Assembly: GCA_018267385.1 (NCBI GenBank)
Contig: JAFDYN010000004.1
Span: 107,879 to 171,878, forward strand
DNA: 64,000 nucleotides
Direction of reading: 5' to 3'
Source: Bacteroidota bacterium
GTDB lineage: Bacteria > Bacteroidota > Bacteroidia > Chitinophagales > LD1
Shown: in pieces, positions 32,450 to 42,649 of the stretch
Position numbering within the stretch: position 1 is the first letter of the stretch
Layout of the letters: the number at the start of each line of letters is the position of its first letter
Notes under the pieces: model-generated
The model's database searches: none
Told to the model about the DNA's origin: nothing
Seen by the model: only the letters and a program-made list of their open reading frames with translations
Position numbers and translations under genes: made by a program

Positions 32450-35011
32450 TTACTCTCCTGTCTGGGTTTCTGCTTTTTTCTTAGGTGTTTTGTGAGAGAT
32501 CTTGAGTGTCTTGCCCTCCTTGTCATAGTCTACTGTAAATATGTCGCCCGGCTTAGCATTGGCGCGAAGGATCTCCTCGGCCAATGGGTCTTCGACATAT
32601 TTCTGTATAGCCCTATGGAGCGGACGCGCACCGAATGCAGGGTCGTAACCCTTGTCTACGAGAAACTCTTTGGCCTCATCGGTCAGCTTGATCTCGTAGC
32701 CCAGCGTGAGCAGGCGGCCTACTACATCCTTCAGCGCGATATCGATGATCTTGAAGATAGACTTCTTCTCCAGAGAGTTGAAGATCACTACGTCGTCGAT
32801 ACGATTCAGAAACTCTGGTGAGAAAGTCCTCTTGAGCGCCTTTGATATCACATTCTTAGACATTTCATCGCTCTGCTCAGACCTGGTCTGTGTAGCGAAG
32901 CCAACACCGGTACCAAAGTCCTTGAGGTCGCGGGCACCAATATTTGATGTCATGATGATCAGCGTATTCTTGAAATCTACCTTGCGGCCGAGGCTATCTG
33001 TGAGGATACCATCGTCAAACACCTGCAGGAGGATATTGAAGACATCAGGGTGCGCCTTCTCGATCTCATCGAGCAGCACTACTGAGTATGGCTTGCGGCG
33101 AACTTTCTCTGTCAGCTGGCCACCTTCTTCGTAGCCCACATATCCCGGAGGTGCGCCTACCAGGCGCGATACGGAGAACTTCTCCATATACTCGCTCATA
33201 TCTATACGGATCAGCGCTTCCTCAGAGTCAAACATATAGCGGGCAATAGCTTTGGCTAGCTCTGTTTTACCTACACCGGTAGGACCGAGGAAGATAAAAG
33301 TGCCGATAGGTTTCTTAGGATCCTTCAGGCCTACACGGTTACGCTGGATCGCTTTTACGATCTTAGTTACTGCTTCGTCCTGGCCTATCACCGCGCCCTG
33401 CAGTTCATTGCCCATATTCAGAAGCTTAGAGCCTTCGGTCTGCGCTACTTTGCTCACTGGTATGCCGGTCATCATAGCTACTACCTCAGCGATATCCTCT
33501 TCACCCACAGGATAGCGGGCGTTTTTAGAGTCTTCCTCCCAGAGGTTCTTGGCCTTCTCCAGCTCTTCTAGCAGATTCTTCTCCCTGTCGCGCAGTCTGG
33601 CAGCCTCTTCATATTTCTGAGACTTGACCACCTGGTTCTTTTCCATCTTGATATCCTCTACCGCTTTTTCGAGCTCGGTTATATTCTTAGGTACATGGAT
33701 ATTCTTCAGGTGAACGCGTGCGCCTACCTCATCCAGTACATCTATAGCCTTGTCCGGGAAGAAACGGTCAGTGATATAACGTCCCGAAAGCTTCACGCAG
33801 GCTTGTATCGCATCATTAGAATATTCTACGCTATGGTACTCTTCGTACTTCGGTTTGATATTGCTCAGGATCTGTACTGTCTCCTCCGGTGATGGCGGAT
33901 CGATGATCACCTTCTGGAAGCGGCGGTCAAGCGCGCCATCCTTCTCTATATACTGACGGTACTCGTCGAGCGTAGAGGCACCGATGCACTGCAGCTCTCC
34001 ACGGGCGAGTGCCGGCTTAAATATATTTGAAGCATCCAGCGAGCCTGTAGCACCGCCGGCACCTACTATGGTGTGGATCTCATCTATGAAGAGGATCACG
34101 TCGCGGTTTTTCTCCAGCTCGGTCATGATCGCCTTCATACGCTCCTCAAACTGGCCGCGGTACTTGGTACCAGCCACGAGGGCAGCCATATCCAGCATCA
34201 CGATGCGCTTATTGAAGAGAACGCGGCTTACTTTCTTTTGTATGATACGGAGGGCGAGGCCTTCTACCACGGCAGTTTTACCTACGCCCGGCTCACCGAT
34301 CAGGATCGGATTGTTCTTCTTGCGGCGGCTCAGGATCTGGCTCACACGCTCGATCTCAGCCTCACGGCCTACTATAGGGTCCAGTGTGCCCTCCTCGGCT
34401 GCGGCGGTCACGTCCCGGCCAAAGTTGTCCAGTACCGGCGTCTTAGACTTGGTATTGCCCGGCTTTTTGGCAGCTGGCTGACTGCCAAAACTACCGCGAC
34501 CCTTGTCGTCTTCGTACGCATCTTCGTCTCCGGAGTCACCAGGCAGCTCTGAGCGCGGGGTGTCTTTGATGTCGTTTTGCACCAGCTCCAGCTCAGATTT
34601 GAAGACGTCATAGTCCACATCATGCTGTGCCAGGATCTGGGTCACGATGTTGTCTTTGTTTTTGAGGATAGAGAGCATGAGGTGCTCCGTGCCTATCACA
34701 TCGCTTTTCATGACCTTGGCCTCGAGCACAGTGATCTTCAGGACCTTTTCGGCCTGCTTGGTGAGCGGCAGGGAGTTGGGATTGTACACGGTCTTAGATA
34801 CTTTATCCTTGATCGAGTCTTCTACCAGTTTGCGCAGCATCACAGGGTCTACCTGTAGAGATTTGAGGGTTTTGATGGCGAGTCCCTCTCCCTCGCGTAT
34901 CAGGCCGAGCAGCAGGTGCTCTATGCCTATAAAGTCATGACCGAGCCTGAGGGCCTCCTCGCGGCTGTAGGAGATGACCTCCTTGACTTTCGGTGAAAAT
35001 TTTGCTTCCAT
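32450..35011 (-). CDS. clpC: ATP-dependent Clp protease ATP-binding subunit ClpC
   Basis: 853-residue Hsp100 AAA+ unfoldase that feeds ClpP. Two Clp_N repeats at the N-terminus (about 1-145), a linker with Gly/Asp ([15 protein letters not shown]), AAA+ module 1 with Walker [14 protein letters not shown] and Walker [16 protein letters not shown], a UVR motif ([21 protein letters not shown]) that distinguishes ClpC from ClpA/ClpB, and AAA+ module 2 with Walker [14 protein letters not shown] and Walker [15 protein letters not shown]. The C-terminal small domain ends with a Lys-rich tail. A -7 box lies upstream. Confidence 0.97.
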   Translation of the reverse strand: MEAKFSPKVKEVISYSREEALRLGHDFIGIEHLLLGLIREGEGLAIKTLKSLQVDPVMLRKLVEDSIKDKVSKTVYNPNSLPLTKQAEKVLKITVLEAKVMKSDVIGTEHLMLSILKNKDNIVTQILAQHDVDYDVFKSELELVQNDIKDTPRSELPGDSGDEDAYEDDKGRGSFGSQPAAKKPGNTKSKTPVLDNFGRDVTAAAEEGTLDPIVGREAEIERVSQILSRRKKNNPILIGEPGVGKTAVVEGLALRIIQKKVSRVLFNKRIVMLDMAALVAGTKYRGQFEERMKAIMTELEKNRDVILFIDEIHTIVGAGGATGSLDASNIFKPALARGELQCIGASTLDEYRQYIEKDGALDRRFQKVIIDPPSPEETVQILSNIKPKYEEYHSVEYSNDAIQACVKLSGRYITDRFFPDKAIDVLDEVGARVHLKNIHVPKNITELEKAVEDIKMEKNQVVKSQKYEEAARLRDREKNLLEELEKAKNLWEEDSKNARYPVGEEDIAEVVAMMTGIPVSKVAQTEGSKLLNMGNELQGAVIGQDEAVTKIVKAIQRNRVGLKDPKKPIGTFIFLGPTGVGKTELAKAIARYMFDSEEALIRIDMSEYMEKFSVSRLVGAPPGYVGYEEGGQLTEKVRRKPYSVVLLDEIEKAHPDVFNILLQVFDDGILTDSLGRKVDFKNTLIIMTSNIGARDLKDFGTGVGFATQTRSEQSDEMSKNVISKALKRTFSPEFLNRIDDVVIFNSLEKKSIFKIIDIALKDVVGRLLTLGYEIKLTDEAKEFLVDKGYDPAFGARPLHRAIQKYVEDPLAEEILRANAKPGDIFTVDYDKEGKTLKISHKTPKKKAETQTGE

Positions 35012-35036
35012 TCTATCTTAATTTCAAATACTAAAC

Positions 35037-35044
35037 CAAATATA
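35037..35044 (-). promoter_or_regulatory. Predicted -7 box of clpC
   Basis: TATATTTG on the minus strand, 25 bp before the clpC ATG, matches TAnnTTTG. No TTTG at the standard -33 spacing. Confidence 0.5.
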
Positions 35045-35400
35045 TAGTCCTGCCAAAATGGCTAACCGGAATTTTGTGTTTTATTGGCATATCGCACCGT
35101 GTATTATCAGGGTTTGCCTATTAAACGCGCTCCGGGCTTTTTCCTTATAATTTAAACCTCCTTTGAGCCGGCGTCAATAGCTATATGGCGCATAGCGGGC
35201 AGGTTTATTGTGTTGCCTCAGATAAATGTAAGCATTTTGAGATAGATGGTCTGTCACCATAGCGTCAAAATGTAACCGTCGGCCGTGGATACGGAGCTTT
35301 TTTGAGACAGACGGCTGGCGGGCTTCTCGAGTTGGTTTTTTTGCGGTGATGAGGATATATCTGCCCGCTGTGTGCTGTCGACATCCCGCGGAGAAAAAAC

Positions 35401-35463
35401 AGTGCTAATTACATTTCATAGAGATTTTTATTTATTTTTCGTCGCAAAGCCTAGATTAGCACT
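35401..35463. promoter_or_regulatory. Spaced inverted repeat bracketing the STAS gene promoter region
   Basis: AGTGCTAAT (35401-35409) and ATTAGCACT (35455-35463) are perfect inverted copies separated by 45 nt. Their arms equal the CIRCE half-sites (TTAGCACTC/GAGTGCTAA) but face the opposite way. A near-consensus -7 box TATTTTTC (35433-35440) lies between them, so they could form a loop over the promoter or a long hairpin in the leader. Confidence 0.5.
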
Positions 35464-35478
35464 CAATAAACTCAAGCC

Positions 35479-35847
35479 ATGAAATTTTCCATTGACAAAA
35501 GAGAGCGGTTCTGTGTACTGAAAATAGATGAGGAGAAACTGCTTAGCAACTTCGCCCCGCTGCTGAAATCTGAGCTAGTGATGCTGCATACAGAAGGATT
35601 CAAGAATATCATCCTGGACCTCTCTCCTGTACAGTTTGTCGATTCATCAGGCCTGAGCGCCCTGCTGGTAGGCAATCGCCTCAGCAAAGAATCCGGTGGC
35701 ACTTTTGTGCTGACCAATCTCAATACACATATCCAGAAACTGATCAAAATATCTCAGCTGGAGTCTATACTGAATATCGTGCCTACGCTGGCTGAGTCTA
35801 TAGACTTTGTGATGATGGAGGAGCTGGACAGAGACCTCAGAGGATAA
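35479..35847 (+). CDS. Anti-sigma factor antagonist, STAS domain protein
   Basis: 122 residues forming one STAS domain as in SpoIIAA/RsbV, which release sigma factors from an anti-sigma kinase when unphosphorylated. The phosphorylation loop is FVDSSGLSALLVGNRL with Ser57 as the likely target; the start KFSIDKRERFCVLKIDEEKL and the end VPTLAESIDF fit the family. No anti-sigma kinase, phosphatase or sigma factor gene lies in this window, so its partner is unknown. It is 13 bp upstream of rnz on the same strand and probably co-transcribed with it. Confidence 0.88.
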   Translation: MKFSIDKRERFCVLKIDEEKLLSNFAPLLKSELVMLHTEGFKNIILDLSPVQFVDSSGLSALLVGNRLSKESGGTFVLTNLNTHIQKLIKISQLESILNIVPTLAESIDFVMMEELDRDLRG

Positions 35848-35860
35848 AAAACACAGGCGC

Positions 35861-36772
35861 ATGCATTTTGAGCTCACGATACTGGGCAGCAATGGCGCCA
35901 TACCCGCCTATGACAGGCACCCTACTTCCCATTTCCTGAATTACAACGGCGATGGCTTTCTGCTGGACTGCGGCGAGGGTACCCAGATGCAGATGGCGAG
36001 ATATAATATCAAGCGCGGCCGCCTGGACCATATATTTATCACTCATCTTCACGGCGATCATTTCTTTGGCCTCATGGGCCTGATCACTTCATTCAACCTC
36101 AACTACCGCGAGCATACCCTGCATATACATGGGCCGAAAGGTATAGAGGAGATCGTGCGTGCACACTTCACCTATGCACAGACGCAGCTGCGCTACGCTA
36201 TAGAATTTCATGTAGTGACTGACGATAGGCCGCAGGTGGTCTATGAGAATAGCCAGCTGACCGTAGAGAGCATCATATTGCGGCACAGGATACCGACCAC
36301 GGGCTACCTTTTTCGCGAGAAGCCAGGGCAACGAAAAATACTGCCTGAGAAGATCGCGCTGCATGAGATACCTGTGAGCGAGATAGGCAGGATAAAGCAG
36401 GGGGCAGACTATACTAAGCCTGATGGCTCCGTGATAGCCAATCACGACCTGACCACTGACCCTGCTCCGGCACGGAGTTATGCTTTCTGCACGGATACGG
36501 TTTATACGGAGACCTTTCTGGATCAGATACAGGGAGTCAGTGTGCTGTACCATGAGGCGACTTTCGTCGATATGCATAGGGAGCGTGCGGCTGAGACGAT
36601 GCACTCTACTACTACGGAGGCGGCTACCATTGCGCTAAAAGCAAATGCCGGCAAACTGATCATAGGCCACTACTCAGCACGCTACGAAGATCTGGCACCG
36701 CTGCTCGCGGAGTGCAAGGAGGTATTCACTAATACAGAACTGGCTATAGAGGGCCAGTCATATATTATCTAA
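35861..36772 (+). CDS. rnz: Ribonuclease Z (tRNA 3' processing endonuclease)
   Basis: 303-residue metallo-beta-lactamase fold nuclease that trims tRNA 3' trailers. Metal-binding motif THLHGDH (His62, His64, Asp66, His67), the early block LTILGSNGAIPAYDRHPTSHFL, the exosite-type arm (about residues 145-195), and CTDTVYTE and YHEATF with the other metal ligands. Length is typical for the short form (RNase ZS). It is 13 bp after the STAS gene. The neighbouring CDF gene is convergent and 7 bp away. Confidence 0.96.
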   Translation: MHFELTILGSNGAIPAYDRHPTSHFLNYNGDGFLLDCGEGTQMQMARYNIKRGRLDHIFITHLHGDHFFGLMGLITSFNLNYREHTLHIHGPKGIEEIVRAHFTYAQTQLRYAIEFHVVTDDRPQVVYENSQLTVESIILRHRIPTTGYLFREKPGQRKILPEKIALHEIPVSEIGRIKQGADYTKPDGSVIANHDLTTDPAPARSYAFCTDTVYTETFLDQIQGVSVLYHEATFVDMHRERAAETMHSTTTEAATIALKANAGKLIIGHYSARYEDLAPLLAECKEVFTNTELAIEGQSYII

Positions 36773-36779
36773 CAGAAGT

Positions 36780-37805
36780 TCAGGCTTTCTTTTCGTCAAA
36801 AATGCCATGTATCTCACGGAGCTGATGCTTACGGTTTACGATAGCATTGTCAAAATTCCATTCTACCTTTTTCTCAAATGGATGCTGGCGCACTTTGCAG
36901 TCTTTCATCAGGCATAGAGGGCAGCTGGTAGGCAGGCATGGGTCCGGATGTATGAAAACCTCCACAGGATACTCACTGTGAGTATTGATCAGTTCGGCTA
37001 CGTCGTCTATCTCTGTATGCGTCTGCTCCAGGGTATAATACCAAGGCATGGTGACATGACAATCTATATGCAGGGTACTGCCGTACTGTATCACGCGCAG
37101 GTTGTGTACATCTATCCACGGGTCACGGCGGTGCTGATTGAGGTCGGCTACTATGGGATTAATAATATCGGCATCAGTCTCATCCATGATGCCCTGCAGG
37201 GATTTGCGTACCAGTTTGTAACCCGTGATAGAGACATAGAGGCCGGCCAGTATTGCAAAAACATTATCCAGCACCGGCATGTCTGTGAGCCATATCACCA
37301 CTACACCTGCCAGGATACCTAGCGAAATATAGCCATCTGTCTGCAGATGCTTGCCATCAGCCTCCAATATGAGCGAGCGATAGGTTTTGGCTTTGCGCTC
37401 GAGGTAAAGCCCGATGCCGAAATTGGCAAGCCCCGTCACGACTATGAGCACTGCACCTATCTCCATATGAGCTACAGGCTCCGGATGTACGAATCCCAGT
37501 ATCGCCTTCCATACGATCAGGAGAGATGCGATGAGTATCAGTACACCCTCAAATCCCGCTGACAGAAATTCAATTTTGCCATGACCATAGGGGTGATCGA
37601 GGTCCTTAGGCTTGGCGGAGAGGAAGAGGCTGTAGAGGGCAAAGGCGCCGGCTACGATATTGACGATAGCCTCCAGTGCATCGGTGAGGATAGTATTGGA
37701 GTGCGTGAAGTAGTAGGCCGCAAACTTCACCATCATGATAAACACTCCTAGCACCACAGCCATCTGCTGTATCCTTAGGATGCTCTTCTCTCTGTTGTCT
37801 TGCAC
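36780..37805 (-). CDS. Cation diffusion facilitator (CDF) family metal transporter
   Basis: 341 residues with about six membrane helices, a cytoplasmic C-terminal domain, and motifs of the CDF family: AAYYFTHSNTILTDALEAIVNI (metal-binding His/Asp on helix 2), DLDHPYGHGKIEFLSAGFEG after it, and the helix 5 stretch with metal ligands near LEADGKHLQTDGYISLG. These move Zn2+ or Fe2+ in exchange for protons. The C-terminus is Cys-rich (CLPTSCPLCLMKDCKVR), a possible metal site not present in all members. The start is GTG at 37805 in this frame; an ATG one codon-frame away belongs to another frame. Confidence 0.9.
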   Translation of the reverse strand: MQDNREKSILRIQQMAVVLGVFIMMVKFAAYYFTHSNTILTDALEAIVNIVAGAFALYSLFLSAKPKDLDHPYGHGKIEFLSAGFEGVLILIASLLIVWKAILGFVHPEPVAHMEIGAVLIVVTGLANFGIGLYLERKAKTYRSLILEADGKHLQTDGYISLGILAGVVVIWLTDMPVLDNVFAILAGLYVSITGYKLVRKSLQGIMDETDADIINPIVADLNQHRRDPWIDVHNLRVIQYGSTLHIDCHVTMPWYYTLEQTHTEIDDVAELINTHSEYPVEVFIHPDPCLPTSCPLCLMKDCKVRQHPFEKKVEWNFDNAIVNRKHQLREIHGIFDEKKA

Positions 37806-37862
37806 ATCGCAAACTTAGTGAAAGAAATAATGACGAAGTCCTGCTCTTTTGTAAAATAGAAA

Positions 37863-37883
37863 GAGCCGCGCCATGCGCGGCTC
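37863..37883 (-). terminator. Intrinsic terminator after proS
   Basis: Perfect 9-bp stem GAGCCGCGC / GCGCGGCTC with a CAT loop, followed on the minus strand by TTTCTATTTT, 24 bp past the proS stop. Confidence 0.85.
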
Positions 37884-37906
37884 CTGTATAGAATCAGATC
37901 GGAGTA

Positions 37907-39379
<1,473 letters not shown>

Positions 39380-39723
39380 TTTGTCTTTTATGTTTCTTTA
39401 ACGCGGTTATAATTTATGTCGCAATGCTGCGTTATACGCACGGCGATATTGGGGTAATTTTAGAGAAATGTGGCGCAAAATAGAGAGAAAACGTCATTTC
39501 GGGCTGTACATCAGGATTTTCTGCCAGAGAGGCTGCCAGATGCCGTGAGCTGAAATGACACACGAGGTCGCGGCACCAGTAGCGTGGTGGTTGTTAAGAC
39601 AACTAAAAAAGCGATCGAATGGTATAGCATTTGCTCTGTTAAATATACCGCCAATATAGTAAAATCAAGGATTTTAAACCAATGTGGAGTAACTTTGTCT
39701 ATACAACTACAACAATAAGAATC
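39380..39723. other. Divergent intergenic region between proS and the Gly/Tyr-rich gene
   Basis: 344 bp without a gene. It holds the predicted -7 box of the plus-strand gene (39690-39697) and a small inverted repeat GTTGT-TAAG-ACAAC at 39590-39603. The rest shows no RNA gene or ORF with product support. Confidence 0.65.
39690..39697 (+). promoter_or_regulatory. Predicted -7 box of the Gly/Tyr-rich protein gene
   Basis: TAACTTTG matches TAnnTTTG and lies 26 bp before the ATG at 39724. No TTTG at the standard -33 spacing. Confidence 0.5.
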
Positions 39724-41043
39724 ATGTCACGCAGCAAAATATTTTTCGTAACCCTGCTACTCAGCCTGCTCAGCGCAGGAGGGGTTTTCGCCCAGAGCGA
39801 TGACGTCTACTATGATGCCAAAAGCAACCGTGGAAACTCTAACCAGGACTACCAGCAGCAGTACAATAGCCAGGATAATAGCAGCAATAGCCAGCAGCAG
39901 CCTGCTGATCAAAATGATGGCTATAGCAATAGCTCCACCTCCAGCCAGAGCTACAATGGCAATACCAGCAGCAATAGCAATAATAATGGAGGCACCTATA
40001 ACAGCAACAGTTATAGCGATGCCTACTCCGGAGATGAATACTGGGATGATGATAGCTATAACTATACCAGCCGCCTGAGGAGATACTATACCCCCGGCTA
40101 CAGTATGAGCTATTATGATGACTGGTATACGCCGTATTACTATTGGGGCTCGCCTTACTACTCGTCTTTTGGCTACGGATATAGCCCGTACTACAGCAGC
40201 TGGTACAGCCCATATTACGCTGGCGGCTTTGGCATGGGATACGGCTACGGTTTTGGCATGGGCTATGGTTTTGGCATGGGATACGGAGGCTTTGGCCTTG
40301 GCTATGGCTGGGGCGGCTACTATGGTGGCTGGTATAGCCCCTGGTATACCGGATACTACGGTTATGGCCTCGGCTATGGCTACGGTTGCGGCTATGGCTA
40401 CGGGTACCATCATGGTTTCTACGACTATGGCTATGGCAACTGGGCCGGCCACTCTACCTACTACGGCCCCCGCCACAGGACAGCCACTGTGGGCAATAAT
40501 ACTACCTATCATAACGTAGATCGTGCTGTGGCCAACTATCATAAGGAAGCTACCGCCTCACCAAACGGCGGACGGTCTATAAACAACAATATAAATCGTA
40601 GCGGTAGAGAGAGTTTCAGCAGGGATGATAAGCCATATAACAGGGCCAATGACCAGCAGATCAATCGGGGCGCGGACAGGAATAACAATATGCAGCGTGG
40701 TAATGACAGGCAGTTTGACCGCCAGTCTATGAATAATAATAACCGTGGCATGGATCAAGGCCGCCAGATGGATCGGGGCTACCAAAATGAAAACCGCCAG
40801 TTCAATAATAATCAACAGCAATCGCGTGGTAATTTTGAATCAAGGGGCTATCAGCAGTCCCAACCTCGCATGAATGCCCAGCCACGTTCTTTTGACGGTG
40901 GCAGCCGAGGTGGATTCAGCAATGGCGGCGGTTTCGGCGGTGGTGGTAGCCGTGGTGGTTTCAGTGGTGGTGGAGGCTTTGGCGGCGGCGGTCATAGTGG
41001 CGGCGGTTTCAGCGGGGGTGGTGGCCACGGCGGCAGACGCTAA
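39724..41043 (+). CDS. Secreted low-complexity Gly/Tyr/Asn-rich protein
   Basis: 439 residues with a signal peptide (MSRSKIFFVTLLLSLLSAGGVFAQ). The mature protein is built from four compositional zones: Gln/Asn/Ser-rich (about 25-110), Tyr/Gly-rich in GYGYGFGMGYGFGMGYG-like runs (about 145-245), Asn/Arg/Gln-rich (about 260-390), and a Gly/Phe/Ser/His-rich tail ending HGGRR. No folded domain or sorting domain is recognised. Such composition is seen in structural, adhesive or glassy extracellular proteins; this is only an analogy. Start at the signal peptide; the in-frame TTG/ATG codons further upstream are not used. It precedes the FadL-like barrel gene by 99 bp. Confidence 0.8.
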   Translation: MSRSKIFFVTLLLSLLSAGGVFAQSDDVYYDAKSNRGNSNQDYQQQYNSQDNSSNSQQQPADQNDGYSNSSTSSQSYNGNTSSNSNNNGGTYNSNSYSDAYSGDEYWDDDSYNYTSRLRRYYTPGYSMSYYDDWYTPYYYWGSPYYSSFGYGYSPYYSSWYSPYYAGGFGMGYGYGFGMGYGFGMGYGGFGLGYGWGGYYGGWYSPWYTGYYGYGLGYGYGCGYGYGYHHGFYDYGYGNWAGHSTYYGPRHRTATVGNNTTYHNVDRAVANYHKEATASPNGGRSINNNINRSGRESFSRDDKPYNRANDQQINRGADRNNNMQRGNDRQFDRQSMNNNNRGMDQGRQMDRGYQNENRQFNNNQQQSRGNFESRGYQQSQPRMNAQPRSFDGGSRGGFSNGGGFGGGGSRGGFSGGGGFGGGGHSGGGFSGGGGHGGRR

Positions 41044-41075
41044 ACTTTTTTCTACCGGTAATAGCAAAATAGTGT

Positions 41076-41116
41076 TGGCGGGATCAGGAATCATCCAGGT
41101 GATCAGGGTCCCGCCA
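41076..41116 (+). other. Two-tier hairpin between the Gly/Tyr-rich gene and the barrel gene
   Basis: Outer stem TGGCGGGA / TCCCGCCA (41076-41083, 41109-41116) with an inner ATCA/TGAT pairing. A short TTTA follows, so it may be a weak terminator of the first gene or a structured leader of the next, which starts 27 bp later. Confidence 0.5.
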
Positions 41117-41142
41117 TTTAGTGAAATATCAAACAGTGTATC

Positions 41143-42645
41143 ATGACAAAAGTATTCATCCTGACCGGCCTGCTCTCTGTCACTGCCATGAGCTGGGCAC
41201 AGACCTACGAAAACGATGCCTTTAAAATGATGCGCCCGGACCTGACAGGTACGGCCCGCTCATTGGGTGCCGGCGGAGCCTTCAGCAGCGTAGGCGCTGA
41301 CCAGTCTGCCATACTGCAAAACCCGGCAGGTATTGCCCTCTACCGCTCTCATGAGTTTGCCATCAGCGGTGGTGCCCTTTGGGGTACTACTTCATCCAGC
41401 TACCTGGGCAATAATATTGACCAGAGTTTCTCAAAGGGAATGCTAAGCCAGGCGGGATTGGTATTTGCTACCAAAGATCTGTCTCGCACCCAGGGTATGA
41501 GTTTCAACAATCCCAATAAACTGAGCCGGGTAGTAGTAGGCATAGGTTTTCAGAAAGTGGCTGACTTCAACAGATCTGATAAAATATATGGCGTCAACAC
41601 TCAAAACTCCTATGCGCAGGCACTGACCAATAATCTGAATACAAATCCTTACAATATCAATCTGGACAACTTTGATATACCATCTGTAGAGGCCTATCAG
41701 ACATATGTGAGTGACTGGACAGATACCAATTATAACCGGCTCTCATCCCGCATTCCGCTACCTGTCACTCAGGTAGGTACTGTGACCACCAAGGGGTCAC
41801 TGAACGATATCAATCTTACTCTGGGTTTCAATGTAGACAATACAGTATACCTGGGATTTGGGCTGGGTGTACCCTATATGTCTTACTCACGCTATGCCAG
41901 CTTCTTTGAGCGCAATGGCACCGGAGATTCATCCTACACCAGCACTTATGACTATACGCTCAGCGGTGTAGGTGTGAATGGCAAATTTGGTATCATCGTA
42001 AAACCTGCAGCCTGGGTACGGCTCGGAGGCTCTGTACAGACGCCATCCTACTTCCGCCTCAATGAAAATACCGAGGGCAGTATGCAGAGTAATATCGGGG
42101 CTATGCCCACCCTCTATGCCGATACTGGGTCCGTGTACCGCTTCTCCTATAGCAATCCGCTCAACGCCACCTTTGGCGCCAGCTTCTACCTGAAGCAGTG
42201 GGGCTTTATATCAGTAGACTATGAGATGAATGACTACAGCCATACCCGCTATCGTTTTGATGGTAGCGACAGGCAATACTCTGACCTGGAGAATCTGAAT
42301 ATCTCTGCCAAGTACAGGTTGGCCTCTACCGTGCGCGCCGGGGCCGAGTTTGCCTACAAGACCCTGCGCCTGCGCGCGGGTTTTGCCTGGAGCCAGTCAC
42401 CATTCAGGAGTGGTGTAGCTGTACCCGGCTATGACGCGGGCCGCTACAACTATACTGCGGGCATAGGATACCGTGGCAGTAGGTTCTTTGCAGATCTGGC
42501 TTACGTTCACACGCAGTACAAAGACTACTATACACCGTATTCATATACTGATGCTTCAGGCACTCAGGAGCCGGGAGTATTCAATAATTTCCGCAGTAAT
42601 ATGATCGTGGCTACGATCGGATTCAAGTTTGGCGTAAATCGCTAA
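41143..42645 (+). CDS. OmpP1/FadL-like outer membrane barrel protein
   Basis: 500 residues. Signal peptide MTKVFILTGLLSVTAMSWAQ, then the motif typical of this group at the N-terminus: ALxxxRPDLTGTARSLGAGGAFSSVGADQSAILQNPAGIALY (the NPAG motif of FadL/OmpP1), followed by alternating strands with aromatic girdles and a C-terminal GFKFGVNR. The family takes up hydrophobic compounds across the outer membrane; the substrate is unknown. It is 99 bp after the Gly/Tyr-rich gene on the same strand and convergent with a T9SS protein gene, 4 bp away. Confidence 0.85.
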   Translation: MTKVFILTGLLSVTAMSWAQTYENDAFKMMRPDLTGTARSLGAGGAFSSVGADQSAILQNPAGIALYRSHEFAISGGALWGTTSSSYLGNNIDQSFSKGMLSQAGLVFATKDLSRTQGMSFNNPNKLSRVVVGIGFQKVADFNRSDKIYGVNTQNSYAQALTNNLNTNPYNINLDNFDIPSVEAYQTYVSDWTDTNYNRLSSRIPLPVTQVGTVTTKGSLNDINLTLGFNVDNTVYLGFGLGVPYMSYSRYASFFERNGTGDSSYTSTYDYTLSGVGVNGKFGIIVKPAAWVRLGGSVQTPSYFRLNENTEGSMQSNIGAMPTLYADTGSVYRFSYSNPLNATFGASFYLKQWGFISVDYEMNDYSHTRYRFDGSDRQYSDLENLNISAKYRLASTVRAGAEFAYKTLRLRAGFAWSQSPFRSGVAVPGYDAGRYNYTAGIGYRGSRFFADLAYVHTQYKDYYTPYSYTDASGTQEPGVFNNFRSNMIVATIGFKFGVNR

Positions 42646-42649
42646 GCAC

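Larger units (their letters stand above)
35012..35478. other. Intergenic region between clpC and the STAS gene
   Basis: 467 bp without a gene. It holds the clpC -7 box near 35037-35044, and, toward the STAS gene, a 9-bp inverted repeat pair (35401-35409 and 35455-35463) that brackets a possible -7 box. No RNA gene, ORF with a recognisable product, or terminator was seen in the middle part (about 35060-35400). Confidence 0.7.

Noticed and set aside
35401..35464. A true CIRCE element
   Set aside because: CIRCE has the arms facing inward with a 9-nt gap; here they are reversed in order and 45 nt apart, so only arm similarity is claimed.
39757..40542. A 261-residue open frame on the minus strand and several others inside the Gly/Tyr-rich gene
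   Set aside because: They are antisense or shifted products of low-complexity DNA (Ala/Ile/Val-rich translations) and have no start signals or recognised domain, while the plus-strand gene has a signal peptide and promoter.
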